From: an uncultured Pseudodesulfovibrio sp.
GTDB taxonomy: Bacteria; Desulfobacterota; Desulfovibrionia; Desulfovibrionales; Desulfovibrionaceae
Assembly (NCBI RefSeq): GCF_963662885.1
Contig: NZ_OY760059.1
Coordinates: 930,001 to 994,000, forward strand
Direction: 5' to 3'
Length of the DNA stretch: 64,000 nucleotides
The translations under genes were made by a program, and so were the position numbers. The first letter of the stretch is position 1. Every line of letters begins with the position of its first letter. This document shows, piece by piece, positions 49,451 to 58,265 of the stretch. The notes under the pieces were generated by a model. That model did no database searches. It was not told the origin of the DNA and saw only the letters and a program-made list of their open reading frames with translations.

Positions 49451-50608
49451 ATGTCCATGAAAGTGAGCAAGCGCAGACCGCTTGTAGCCCAGTCGGAAAT
49501 CCGCAACATGACCCTGGAATGCGCTCGCGTGTCGGGCGTGAATCTGGCCCAGGGCGTGTGCGACCTGCCGGTTCCCGCTCCGGTCATCGAAGGCGCGGAA
49601 CAAGCCATGCGTGACGGCACCAATATCTACACCCGGTTCGACGGGCTGCCCCGGCTGCGCGAGGCCATCGCGGCCAAGCAGAAGCGCTACACCGGCATGG
49701 ACCTGGACCCGGACGGCCAGGTGGTCGTGTCCTGCGGAGCCACGGGCGCATTTTACGCCGCCTGCCTGGCGCTGCTGGATGAAGGCGACGAGGTCCTGGT
49801 CTTCGAGCCCTACTACGGCTACCACATCGTGACCATGGTCTCGCTGGGCATCAAGCCGGTCTACGTCACCCTTGAGCCGCCCGAATGGGGCTTTGTGGCC
49901 GAGGATCTTGAGCGGGCCGTGACCGCGAAGACGCGGGCCATCATTCTGAATACCCCGTCCAATCCTGCGGGCAAGGTCTTCGATCGCGGGGAGTTGGAGT
50001 TGATCGCCGATTTCGCCGAGTCCCACGACCTGTTCGTGTTCACGGACGAGATTTACGAGCACTTCGTCTTTGACGGGAAAAAACACATCGCCCCGGCCAC
50101 GCTGCCGGGCATGGCCCAACGGACCATCACCATCTCCGGGCTGTCCAAGGTCTTTGCCGTGACGGGCTGGCGGCTGGGCTACGCCCTGTGCGACCCGCAG
50201 TGGGCCCTGGCCATCGGCCATTTCAACGATCTGGTCTATGTCTGCGCGCCCGCGCCGTTGCAGATCGGCGCGGCCAGGGGGTTGGAGGAACTCGGACCGG
50301 ACTACTATCAGGGCGTGTCCGACGACCATCAGATGAAGCGGGACCGGTTCTGCGACGTCCTGCGTTCGGTGGGGCTGACTCCGCACGTTCCGGACGGGGC
50401 GTATTACACCCTGGCCGACGTGACCTCCCTGCCCGGGAACACGGCCAAGGAACGTGCCTTGTATCTGTTGGAAAAGACCGGCGTGGCCTGCGTGCCCGGC
50501 TCGGCCTTCTATTCCGGTCCGGTGGGCGAGACCCTGGCGCGGTTCTGCTTTGCCAAGGAGATGGACGTGCTCGAAGACGCCATGCAACGTTTGGGGAGGC
50601 TCGCGTGA
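49451..50608 (+). CDS. PLP-dependent aminotransferase, class I/II
   Basis: The 385-residue fold-type I enzyme has the PLP lysine Lys233 in SGLSKVFAVTGWRLGY, NTPSNPAGKV before it, and Arg in the C-terminal ARFCFAK. It resembles aspartate/aromatic aminotransferases; the amino acid is not certain. The start is ATG 49451 (or 49457). The stop overlaps the DksA-like gene start (GTGA). Confidence 0.92.
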   Translation: MSMKVSKRRPLVAQSEIRNMTLECARVSGVNLAQGVCDLPVPAPVIEGAEQAMRDGTNIYTRFDGLPRLREAIAAKQKRYTGMDLDPDGQVVVSCGATGAFYAACLALLDEGDEVLVFEPYYGYHIVTMVSLGIKPVYVTLEPPEWGFVAEDLERAVTAKTRAIILNTPSNPAGKVFDRGELELIADFAESHDLFVFTDEIYEHFVFDGKKHIAPATLPGMAQRTITISGLSKVFAVTGWRLGYALCDPQWALAIGHFNDLVYVCAPAPLQIGAARGLEELGPDYYQGVSDDHQMKRDRFCDVLRSVGLTPHVPDGAYYTLADVTSLPGNTAKERALYLLEKTGVACVPGSAFYSGPVGETLARFCFAKEMDVLEDAMQRLGRLA

Positions 50609-50940
50609 CCGAGGCGCAGAAACAGGAATTCAAGCAGTTCGCCGAAGAGGAGATGGAAGCGCTCAAGGCGGAGATCCCCCGGCTCGAGGAGCAGGTGCAA
50701 CCCGTGGCCCCGGACAACGCCATCGGCCGCATCTCGCGCATGGACACCATCGTCAACCAGTCCGTGGTCGAGGCCCAGCTGTCCAAGGCCAAGGTCCGGC
50801 TGGTCCGGCTGGAAGAGGCCCTCAAACGGGTGGACGGGGACGAGGATTTCGGTCTGTGCATGGACTGCGGCGACCCCATCCCCATGGCCCGTCTCAAGGC
50901 CATGCCCGAGACACCCTATTGCGTGGATTGCGCCGAGTAG
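50605..50940 (+). CDS. TraR/DksA-family zinc-finger protein
   Basis: The 111-residue protein has an N-terminal coiled coil (AEEEMEALKAEIPRLEEQ) and the C4 zinc finger CMDCGDPIPMARLKAMPETP followed by CVDC. It is shorter than DksA and lacks the DxxDxA tip motif of the coiled coil, so binding in the RNA-polymerase secondary channel is uncertain. The start is GTG 50605, within the aminotransferase stop overlap, after GGGGAGG. It is translationally coupled to the aminotransferase. Confidence 0.87.
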   Translation: MTEAQKQEFKQFAEEEMEALKAEIPRLEEQVQPVAPDNAIGRISRMDTIVNQSVVEAQLSKAKVRLVRLEEALKRVDGDEDFGLCMDCGDPIPMARLKAMPETPYCVDCAE

Positions 50941-50943
50941 GCG

Positions 50944-51918
50944 TTACATCAGGCTCGCGCCCGCCTGGTAGATGCGTTTGAGCATCTCCGGCGGCAGGGG
51001 ATTGTCCCAGACCCCTGCGTATCCGGCCCAGATCCGGGCTACGATCAGCACCATGACGGCGCCCACGGCCACGGTCTGCCACGGGATACGGCGGCCCAGC
51101 GTGCGGAAGCCGAGGCAACCGTTCACCGGGCAGGCCCCGACGCATTGGCCGCAGCCGATGCACTCCGGGGTGAGCACCACTTCCTTTTTCTCCACCACGA
51201 TGCCGGAGGGGCAGCTGGCCGAGCACTTGCCGCAATGGACGCAGGCGTCCGCGTTGCGGCGCACGCGCGTCGGTCCGAACCAGGCGATGAGCCCGAGCAG
51301 CGCGCCGTAAGGGCAGAGATACCGGCACCAGAAGTTGCGCACGATGATGCTCAGCAGGGCCAGGGCCGCGAGCACGGCCAGAGCCATGCCGGACGGGTGC
51401 AGGAAGAAGTCGAGCATGCGCGCGTCCGAGGTCAGGTTGAACGGGCTGCGCAAAAAGGATTCCAGGGAGCGCGGGCTCATGGCGAAGACCGCGACCACGA
51501 AGCCGCCCATGCCGAGGTATTTGAGGGAGTGCAGGGAGAGGTCGATCCAGCGGGGCGGAATTCGGGCCATGCCGAGCTTGCGCCCGACCCGCTCCAGCAG
51601 GCCGGACAAAAATCCCACCGGGCACACGTAGCCGCAGAATCCCTTGCGGAACAGAAAGGCCATGACCAGGGCGGCCAGAAAAATGGCCAGCCCGGCCGGA
51701 TGTGCACGGTCCCAGAAGCCGGACGAGACCAGCCTTCGGAAGCCGAGCAGCGCGCTGATGGGCAGAAAGCCTTCCACAGCGCCCGGTTTGGGCGTGAATA
51801 CATCCGTGCGGCCCGAGACCCAGCTCAGGAAGAGGATGAAGCGGTACCCTGCGTACAGGGAAAAGAGGGTAAAAGCAGCCTGGACGGCCAGCCGTAAACG
51901 TTCGGGAGTGATTTTCAT
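50944..51918 (-). CDS. NapH/RnfB-like membrane iron-sulfur protein
   Basis: The 324-residue protein has about six membrane segments. It has two CxxxCP motifs in loops (CGYVCPVG and CRYLCPYG) and two [4Fe-4S] ferredoxin motifs, CVHCGKCSASCP and CIGCGQCVGACP. This is the NapH/YccM family that passes electrons between quinones and periplasmic partners. No partner gene is adjacent. It is convergent with the DksA-like gene. Confidence 0.9.
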   Translation of the reverse strand: MKITPERLRLAVQAAFTLFSLYAGYRFILFLSWVSGRTDVFTPKPGAVEGFLPISALLGFRRLVSSGFWDRAHPAGLAIFLAALVMAFLFRKGFCGYVCPVGFLSGLLERVGRKLGMARIPPRWIDLSLHSLKYLGMGGFVVAVFAMSPRSLESFLRSPFNLTSDARMLDFFLHPSGMALAVLAALALLSIIVRNFWCRYLCPYGALLGLIAWFGPTRVRRNADACVHCGKCSASCPSGIVVEKKEVVLTPECIGCGQCVGACPVNGCLGFRTLGRRIPWQTVAVGAVMVLIVARIWAGYAGVWDNPLPPEMLKRIYQAGASLM

Positions 51919-52001
51919 GGGAACCTGTCTTGTCTGGGCGGTCCCCTATACCCATCGCGCGCGGCTGGCAACCGGCTGCACAGGGGTGCACAAAAACAGG
52001 G

Positions 52002-53618
52002 TCACTGCTTATCGGGCAGCAGCGATTCGATGCCGAACTCTCCGACCTCCCGGCAGATATGCGAGCCCAGGCCAGCGCCGGCCTCGGCGTATATGTTGAG
52101 CGCGGTGTCCACGCCCGCCTCGCGCAGGATCTCCACCTCGTCGTCGTACTGGGCCGCGGCCGCGATGGTCCCCGTGAACCCGCGCTGCCGGAGTTTGTCC
52201 AGCACATACAGCTGAGTTTCCATGGACGGGGTGGCCAGGAGCACCAGCCTGAACGGGCTCTTGGTGCGGGGCAGCTTGCGCCAGAAATCCGGGTCCGTGA
52301 CGTCCGCCAACAAAACCTGCCGCCCGTCTTCCAGGTGAGAGTCCACTGTCTCCGGGGAGAGGTCCACCCCCAGGGCCACGGGGCCGAACTTTTCCGTGAA
52401 GTAGTCGTAGGCCCCGGCACCGACCCGGCCCATGCCGATCACGGCGATCTGCCAGCTGCCCGCCTGATACGGCTCTTCGTCGGGGTGCGCCTCCGTGGTT
52501 TCGAAGCGTCTCAGAACAGTGCGCCATTTCTCGAACAGCCTGTCAGCCCAGCGGTTCAGCGGCGAGGCCAGGACAAAGGAGAGAGACAGGGCGATGGCCA
52601 CGGCCAGGAGCCAGTCGCGCGACAGCCAGCCGTTGTTTACGGCCAGGCCGCCCACGATCAGGCCGAACTCGCTGTAGTTGGCCAGGTTCAACGAGGTGGC
52701 CAGGCTGGTCCGTGCCCGCAGGCGGAAGCGGGTGAAGAGCAGGAAGAACAGGCCGATCTTGACCGGCAGGGCGAGGACCAGGACCAGGGCCGCGCTCAGG
52801 GTCGCCAGGTTGGGCAGCCCGGTCAGGCCGATATCCAGGAAGAAGCCGATCAGCAGAAAGTCTTTGATGGAATAAAGGGCTCCGGCCAGATCCTTGGCGC
52901 GCGGATGGGGGGCCAGGAGCATGCCCATAATGAGCGCGCCCAGGTCCGCCTTGAGACCGACCACGTCAAAGGCCCAGGCACCGGCCACGAAGGCCAGGAA
53001 GAACCCGAACAGGACCTGAAGCTCGCCATGGCCGATGCGGTCCAGCATGCGCATGAACACCCAGCGTGCGGGCAGCAGACCGGCCAGCACCGCGAGGGCC
53101 CAGACCGTGGGTATCTTGCCCGTGGAAAAGGCAAGGAACAGGACCGCGAAGATGTCCTGTACGATGAGCACACCGATGGCCGTGCGGCCGTTCAGGGAGC
53201 CTGCCCGCCCGCTTTCATCCAGTATTTTGACGGCAAAGACCGTGGACGAAAAGCTCAGGGCAAAGGCGATGAGGAGGGCCGTGGACCAGTCCATGCCGGA
53301 GAAGAACGAGAGTCCGGCCAGGGATAACCCCATGAGTCCGGCCGAGAACAGGGCCACGATCAGGAGCATGTGAAGGGATGCCCCGGCCCAGACCTCGGGC
53401 CGCAGCAGGCTTTTCACCCGCAGCTTGAGCCCTATGGTGAAGAGCAGGATGGTCACGCCGATGTCGGCCACTGCCTTGATGGCCGGACCGGACGCATACC
53501 CCTGGGTGGACAGGGCAAATCCGGCCAGAAGATAGCCCACCAGCGGGGGCAGGCCGACCCGGCTGATCAGGTAGCCGCAGCCGAAGGTGAGCAGGATGAC
53601 GAACGGATCGAGCGGCAT
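52002..53618 (-). CDS. Kef-type cation:proton antiporter with TrkA-N domain
   Basis: The 538-residue protein has about 12 membrane segments of the CPA2 family (ILLTFGCGYLISRVGLPPLV; ALSFSSTVFAVKILDESGRA). A cytoplasmic RCK/TrkA-N domain (from about 395) has IAVIGMGRVGAGAYDYFTEK. It would exchange K+ (or Na+) for H+. The C-terminal end is complete. It lies 12 bases downstream of the K+ channel gene, so the two are co-expressed. Confidence 0.9.
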   Translation of the reverse strand: MPLDPFVILLTFGCGYLISRVGLPPLVGYLLAGFALSTQGYASGPAIKAVADIGVTILLFTIGLKLRVKSLLRPEVWAGASLHMLLIVALFSAGLMGLSLAGLSFFSGMDWSTALLIAFALSFSSTVFAVKILDESGRAGSLNGRTAIGVLIVQDIFAVLFLAFSTGKIPTVWALAVLAGLLPARWVFMRMLDRIGHGELQVLFGFFLAFVAGAWAFDVVGLKADLGALIMGMLLAPHPRAKDLAGALYSIKDFLLIGFFLDIGLTGLPNLATLSAALVLVLALPVKIGLFFLLFTRFRLRARTSLATSLNLANYSEFGLIVGGLAVNNGWLSRDWLLAVAIALSLSFVLASPLNRWADRLFEKWRTVLRRFETTEAHPDEEPYQAGSWQIAVIGMGRVGAGAYDYFTEKFGPVALGVDLSPETVDSHLEDGRQVLLADVTDPDFWRKLPRTKSPFRLVLLATPSMETQLYVLDKLRQRGFTGTIAAAAQYDDEVEILREAGVDTALNIYAEAGAGLGSHICREVGEFGIESLLPDKQ

Positions 53619-53630
53619 GGTGGACTCCGG

Positions 53631-54389
53631 TCAGCGGTTGCTCCCCGAGGTCACGCCCCGGGTGATGATGCCGATCATGAAGGCGAACATGAAGTAGCTG
53701 AGCAGGCTCTGGACGATCAGCAGGACCTTGCCGTCCCAGGTGTGGGGGACGATGTCACCGAAGCCGAGTGTGGTCATGGTCACTACCGTATAATACAGGG
53801 CGTTGAGAAAGAGTTCGCCGCCTTGGCCCATGAAGTTGAACGGGGGCGTGTTTCCGGCCAGGATGTGCAGGCCGTCCATGGCCGCGTTGACCAGGGTGAA
53901 GCCGATAAGGGTGGCAAGGTAGATGCGCAGCAGCTCGTTCACGTCGCCCCAGGTGATCTCGCTGTTCGGTTTGAGCAGGGACATGCTGCGGCGGGCAAAG
54001 GCGCGCAGATTCCAGATCAGGACTGACAGGACCAGCAGGGCCAGAAAGAGGACGCCCCATTCACTCAGGGTCAGGAGGATGTCGGCGGCTCCGGCCAGGA
54101 AACCGGTCACGGCCGCACAGCGAAGCCGGGGGCCTTGGTATTTGGTCATGGCTCCCGGCCAGTATCGTTGGATGCGTCGATTGCGCCCGGCGTGAAAGAG
54201 CAGGACCAGCACCGCGACTGCCGCGCCATTGATCGCGGCCTTGGCCAGGTCTCCGGTCCAGCCCGGGGGAATCAGGCTCGGCAGGGGCAGGTCCTTTATG
54301 GTCAGCAGCAGTACGGCCCCGACAAAGAAGGCGGGCACGAAATGGGTCAGCCAGACCTGGATGAACAGTGAATCCCTGAGTTTTTCCAT
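53631..54389 (-). CDS. Two-helix-pore potassium channel
   Basis: The 252-residue protein has about six hydrophobic segments and the selectivity-filter motif TLGFGD (207-212) preceded by VVTMT. TLGFGD is a common variant of TVGYGD. No RCK domain is attached, but the Kef protein downstream has one. The start is ATG 54389. Confidence 0.87.
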   Translation of the reverse strand: MEKLRDSLFIQVWLTHFVPAFFVGAVLLLTIKDLPLPSLIPPGWTGDLAKAAINGAAVAVLVLLFHAGRNRRIQRYWPGAMTKYQGPRLRCAAVTGFLAGAADILLTLSEWGVLFLALLVLSVLIWNLRAFARRSMSLLKPNSEITWGDVNELLRIYLATLIGFTLVNAAMDGLHILAGNTPPFNFMGQGGELFLNALYYTVVTMTTLGFGDIVPHTWDGKVLLIVQSLLSYFMFAFMIGIITRGVTSGSNR

Positions 54390-54489
54390 CTGTTATGGAT
54401 AGTTCGCACATTCCCGGTCCTGGTGCAACGGTCGGAACGTATTTTCGACGGGGTGGCGAAAGTCAGCGCAACCGGGTATGTTCTTCGCC

Positions 54490-55185
54490 ATGTGCGGACG
54501 ATTTGCCCTGGGTATCCCCAAGAAACGGCTGGAAGAGGTCTTTGGCCTCGCTGTGCCGGATGACTACGCGCCGAGCTATAATGTGGCCCCGGGAACGGGC
54601 GTGCTCGCCGTGGAAGGGGCGGGGTTCACGCGCCGTCTCTGGGGGCTGGTCCCGCCCTGGGCCGACGACCCCGGCGTGGGTAAGCGGTTCATCAATGCCC
54701 GCTCCGAGACCGTTTTCGACAAGCCGTCCTTCCGGGAAAGCGCGTTGCACCACCGGCTGCTCATCCCGGCCCAGACCTTTTACGAGTGGCGGCGCGAAGC
54801 CGGTGGACGCACCCCGTTCGCCTTTGCACTCGACGGCCAGGACTGCTTCGCCATGGCCGGGATAGGCGCGAGCCGCACCGATTCGCATACCGGAGAGGTC
54901 CTCGAGACCATGGCCGTGCTGACTTGTCCGCCCAATGCCGTCATGGCACCGGTTCACGATCGCATGCCGGTCATCCTGCCGCCGGAAGTGTGGTCGGCCT
55001 GGCTCGACCCGGTTGCCTCCATGGAGAGCCTGAGCAGCCTGCTGGTCCCGTACCCGGCCAAAGCCATGCGCGTCTGGCCGGTGAGCAGTCGGGTGAACAG
55101 TCCTGTCACGGACGGCCCGGAATTGCTGAAACCGGTTCCGGCGGGAGAACACGTCGGCGGTCCGAAACAGGGCTCCCTCCTGTGA
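54490..55185 (+). CDS. yedK: SOS-response-associated peptidase (HMCES/YedK)
   Basis: The 231-residue protein begins MCGRFA, so Cys2 is the nucleophile after Met removal. Asn69 (INARSE), Glu99 (FYEWRR) and His156 (PVHDRMP) complete the active site. It forms a thiazolidine crosslink with abasic sites in single-stranded DNA and protects them. The start was chosen as the Met before Cys; the frame is open four codons further. The gene is isolated. No LexA box was recognised. Confidence 0.95.
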   Translation: MCGRFALGIPKKRLEEVFGLAVPDDYAPSYNVAPGTGVLAVEGAGFTRRLWGLVPPWADDPGVGKRFINARSETVFDKPSFRESALHHRLLIPAQTFYEWRREAGGRTPFAFALDGQDCFAMAGIGASRTDSHTGEVLETMAVLTCPPNAVMAPVHDRMPVILPPEVWSAWLDPVASMESLSSLLVPYPAKAMRVWPVSSRVNSPVTDGPELLKPVPAGEHVGGPKQGSLL

Positions 55186-55202
55186 GGCATCCCGCGCCGC
55201 TC

Positions 55203-55231
55203 TTGACTATCCGGGGAATCTGGCTTAACAA
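55203..55231 (+). promoter_or_regulatory. Candidate ffh promoter
   Basis: TTGACT (55203-55208) lies 17 bases from TAACAA (55226-55231). The -10 match is moderate. It lies 81 bases before the ffh start. Confidence 0.5.
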
Positions 55232-55311
55232 ACGTCCTCTTTGCCCACGCTGGACGGTGGTCTTCGCGCAGGTGAAAAGAATAAATTTAGTAATTCCAGG
55301 GAGTTGATCCG

Positions 55312-56862
55312 TTGTTCGAGAGCCTGCAAGAAAGACTCGGCGCCACCTTCTCCAAGTTGGGCGGCAAAAAGACCCTTGATGAGAACAATATCAAGGAGGG
55401 TCTGAGGGAGGTGCGTCTCGCGCTCCTGGAGGCCGACGTCAACTTCAAGGTGGTCAAGCAGTTCGTTGATCAAGTCAAGGAACGCGCTCTCGGTGACGAG
55501 GTCCTCAAGGGACTCGAACCCGGTCAGCACTTCATCAAGATCGTCAACGAGGAGCTCATTGAGCTGCTCGGCGGCGAGCAGAAGGATTTGGACCTCAAGG
55601 CCAAGCCGCTCAAGCTGATGATGGTCGGTCTGCAGGGTTCGGGTAAGACGACCTCCTCAGGCAAGATCGCGCTGTTCCTGCGCAAGCAGCATGGCCGGAA
55701 GCCGTACCTGGTCCCTGCCGACGTCTACCGGCCGGCAGCCATCGACCAGTTGAACACCCTGGCCCGGCAGCTCGACGTTCCGGTCTATCCGTCCACCACG
55801 GACATGAATCCGGTGGACATCTGCAAGGATGCCATGGTCAAGGCCGAGGAACTGGGCTGCGACCTGATCCTGTTCGATACCGCGGGCCGTCTGCACATCG
55901 ACGAGAAGTTGATGGATGAGCTTGAGAACATCAAGCGCGAGTGCAACCCGCAGGAAATTTTGTTCGTGGCCGACGCCATGACCGGTCAGGATGCCGTGAC
56001 CGTTGCCGAGAGCTTCAATGACAAGCTCGGCATCACCGGCGTGGTCCTGACCAAGATGGACGGCGATGCCCGCGGCGGCGCGGCCCTGTCCATCAAGACC
56101 GTGACCGGCCGTTCGGTCAAGTTCGTGGGTGTGGGCGAAAAGCTCTCCGACCTGGAGCTGTTCCACCCGGACCGCATTGCCTCGCGCATCCTCGGCATGG
56201 GCGACATGATGACCCTCATCGAAAAGGCCCAGAGCCAGATCGACGAGGAAGAAGCCAAGGCCATGGCCGAAAAGATGGCCAAGGCCGAGTTCGACTTCGA
56301 GGACTTCCTGGGCCACATGAAGAAGCTCAAGAAGCTCGGGTCCATGGAAGGGTTGCTCAAGATGATCCCCGGCATGGGGAACATCATGAAGCAGCTGGGC
56401 GACAACGCCTTGCCCGAGGAAGAGATGAAGCGCACCGAGGCGATCATCTCCGCCATGACCTTGAAGGAACGCCGTCAGCCCGATCTGCTCAAGAATGCGA
56501 GCCGCAAGGACCGTATCGCCCGGGGCTCGGGCGTGAAGATCGCGGACGTCAACGCGCTCATCAAGAATTTCAAGCAGATGAGCAAGGTCATGCAGTCCAT
56601 GATGGGCGGTGGCGGCAAAAAGAAGAAGGGTATGTTCGGCCTGCCCAAGCTGCCCGGCCTGGGCGGTGGCGGTATGCCCGATATGAGCGCTCTGGGCGGC
56701 GGCATGCCCGGAATGCCGGGAATGCCGGGAATGCCCGGTATGCCTGGGATGCCCGGCATGGAGGAAGAAGGTTCTCAGCGGACCGTCTCCAAGAAGACGC
56801 TTAAAGAGCGCAAGAAGAAAAAGCTGAACAAAAAGAAGAATAAAAAGAAAAAGAAGAAGTAA
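55312..56862 (+). CDS. ffh: Signal recognition particle protein Ffh with a Lys-rich tail
   Basis: The 516-residue protein has an N domain, a GTPase G domain with GLQGSGKTT (106-114), DTAGRLHID and TKMDGDARGG, and a Met-rich M domain (about 330-430) that binds 4.5S RNA and signal sequences. The C-terminus is unusual: a run of Gly-Met-Pro triplets (about 462-484) followed by a poly-lysine tail (KKKKLNKKKNKKKKKK). Ffh usually ends near residue 450. The start is TTG 55312, after AGGGAG. It heads the translation block. Confidence 0.96.
   Translation: MFESLQERLGATFSKLGGKKTLDENNIKEGLREVRLALLEADVNFKVVKQFVDQVKERALGDEVLKGLEPGQHFIKIVNEELIELLGGEQKDLDLKAKPLKLMMVGLQGSGKTTSSGKIALFLRKQHGRKPYLVPADVYRPAAIDQLNTLARQLDVPVYPSTTDMNPVDICKDAMVKAEELGCDLILFDTAGRLHIDEKLMDELENIKRECNPQEILFVADAMTGQDAVTVAESFNDKLGITGVVLTKMDGDARGGAALSIKTVTGRSVKFVGVGEKLSDLELFHPDRIASRILGMGDMMTLIEKAQSQIDEEEAKAMAEKMAKAEFDFEDFLGHMKKLKKLGSMEGLLKMIPGMGNIMKQLGDNALPEEEMKRTEAIISAMTLKERRQPDLLKNASRKDRIARGSGVKIADVNALIKNFKQMSKVMQSMMGGGGKKKKGMFGLPKLPGLGGGGMPDMSALGGGMPGMPGMPGMPGMPGMPGMEEEGSQRTVSKKTLKERKKKKLNKKKNKKKKKK
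56701..56760 (+). repeat. Short tandem repeat (9-base unit) inside ffh
   Basis: GGAATGCCG and close variants repeat at least five times, encoding the GMP triplets. Length variation between strains is likely. It is in frame and does not disrupt the gene. Confidence 0.85.
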
Positions 56863-56897
56863 GTGACCGGGACTTTCCGTCCTGCAAGTGATAAAAC

Positions 56898-56926
56898 TTG
56901 CCATAAAGTAGGCAAAAACGTATTAA
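56898..56926 (+). promoter_or_regulatory. Candidate rpsP operon promoter
   Basis: TTGCCA (56898-56903) lies 17 bases from TATTAA (56921-56926), a good sigma70 match. A small TTGCC/GGCAA stem lies within it. It would drive rpsP to rplS, in addition to readthrough from ffh. Confidence 0.65.
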
Positions 56927-56950
56927 TTAACTATTGGGAGTATAAGAATC

Positions 56951-57190
56951 ATGGCAATGAAAATCAGACTGACCCGGATGGGTTCCAAGAAGCGTCCCTT
57001 CTACCGCGTCGTGGCTCTCGACAGCGCCGTGCGCCGTGATGGACGCCCCGTTGAATTCCTCGGGCACTACAACCCCATGGTCGAGCCGAACGAGATCGCG
57101 TTGGACATGGAAAAGATCGAGATGTGGTTGGCTAAGGGCGCGGAGCCCAGCAACACGGTTCGTTCTCTGCTGAAGAAAGCCGGCAAGTAG
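56951..57190 (+). CDS. rpsP: 30S ribosomal protein S16
   Basis: The 79-residue protein begins AMKIRLTRMGSKKRPFYRVV and has the conserved VEFLGHYNPM segment. It assembles early in the 30S body. The ATG follows GGGAG. It is the first gene of the rpsP-khpA-rimM-trmD-rplS order, which is common in bacteria. Confidence 0.98.
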   Translation: MAMKIRLTRMGSKKRPFYRVVALDSAVRRDGRPVEFLGHYNPMVEPNEIALDMEKIEMWLAKGAEPSNTVRSLLKKAGK

Positions 57191-57300
57191 CTTGCGCTTT
57201 TTCACAGGCGGGCCCGCCGGCCCGACCTGCAGAGTCCGGACCACGTTTGGCAGCTCATATTCATGGCGCGCGGCGACGCGCCAGCACCGGAGGTGACGTC

Positions 57301-57534
57301 ATGTTGAAAGAGATGATTGAGTACATTGCCAAGTCCCTGGTGGACAACCCGGACGAAGTGCAAGTTTCCGAAGTCGAAGGCGAACAGACCTCGGTTATCG
57401 AGCTGAAGGTGGCCAAGGAAGACCTGGGCAAGGTCATCGGCAAGCAGGGCCGCACGGCGAGAGCCATGCGCACGCTGCTTGGAGCCGCCTCCACCAAGGC
57501 ACGGAAACGTTCCGTCCTGGAGATTCTCGAGTAG
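57301..57534 (+). CDS. khpA: KH-domain RNA-binding protein KhpA
   Basis: The 77-residue protein is a single KH domain with the GxxG motif in GKVIGKQGRTARAMRTLL (43-60). It binds RNA, often with KhpB/Jag. The start ATG 57301 follows GGAGG. The long untranslated gap before it (110 bases) contains no clear hairpin terminator. Its position between rpsP and rimM is standard. Confidence 0.95.
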   Translation: MLKEMIEYIAKSLVDNPDEVQVSEVEGEQTSVIELKVAKEDLGKVIGKQGRTARAMRTLLGAASTKARKRSVLEILE

Positions 57535-57680
57535 CCCTTCCCCTCGGCGAAAGGCTTACATGTGCACGTCCGCGATAGGGCCCTAAACGGCCCGAGGCGA
57601 GACGCGAACGACCATGGACCGGCGTGCGGGCAAGCCCCGCGCGGCGGCCCCGGTCTTTTGCAGCAACCAAACGGTGGCCC

Positions 57681-58265
57681 ATGAAAGAAGAGCCCGGTTT
57701 CATCCCCGTGGGCGGGGTGGTAAAGGCGCACGGAATTCGAGGGGAGTTCAGCATAAAGAGCTATGCGGACTCCCCGACCCTTTTCGGCGATGTGCCGCTG
57801 TTCTTGTCCGCGGGCAAGGGGCGGCCCAAACCTCTTGAAGTCAGTTCCTGGCGGGAGCACAAGGACCTCGTCCTCTTGACCTCGCCCCAGATCACCGACC
57901 GCGACCAGGCCGAGGCCCTTCGGGGACGTGAAATCCTGGTTCGTGAGGCCGATCTGCCCGAACTCGACGACGAACACTATCTCTATCAGATGATCGGCTG
58001 CCGGGTGGTCCTTGAAGACAGCACCGAGGTGGGAGAACTCAAGGGCTTTTACGAGACCGGTGAGCAGGATACCTGGGTCATCGAGAATGGCGCGGGTACC
58101 GAAATCCTGCTGCCCGCCGTGCCCGAGTTCGTGCTGGATGTGGATCTGGACACCGAGACCATCGTCATCGAACCGCCCGAGGGGTTGCTCGACCTCTATC
58201 TCAATCCCGAGCCGCCCAAAAAGAAGAAGCGCCGTCCGCCGCGCTCCAAGAAGCAGGCCTCATGA
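57681..58265 (+). CDS. rimM: Ribosome maturation factor RimM
   Basis: The 194-residue protein has the RimM N-domain (IPVGGVVKAHGIRGEFSIKS) and a PRC-barrel (VLEDSTEVGELKGFYETG). It assists 30S head maturation and binds S19. The tail is Lys/Arg-rich (PKKKKRRPPRSKKQAS). The start is ATG 57681. The stop overlaps the trmD start (ATGA). Confidence 0.94.
   Translation: MKEEPGFIPVGGVVKAHGIRGEFSIKSYADSPTLFGDVPLFLSAGKGRPKPLEVSSWREHKDLVLLTSPQITDRDQAEALRGREILVREADLPELDDEHYLYQMIGCRVVLEDSTEVGELKGFYETGEQDTWVIENGAGTEILLPAVPEFVLDVDLDTETIVIEPPEGLLDLYLNPEPPKKKKRRPPRSKKQAS

Noticed and set aside
56701..56760. Tandem repeats as a possible CRISPR or satellite
   Set aside because: The 9-base units are in frame inside ffh and have no spacers.
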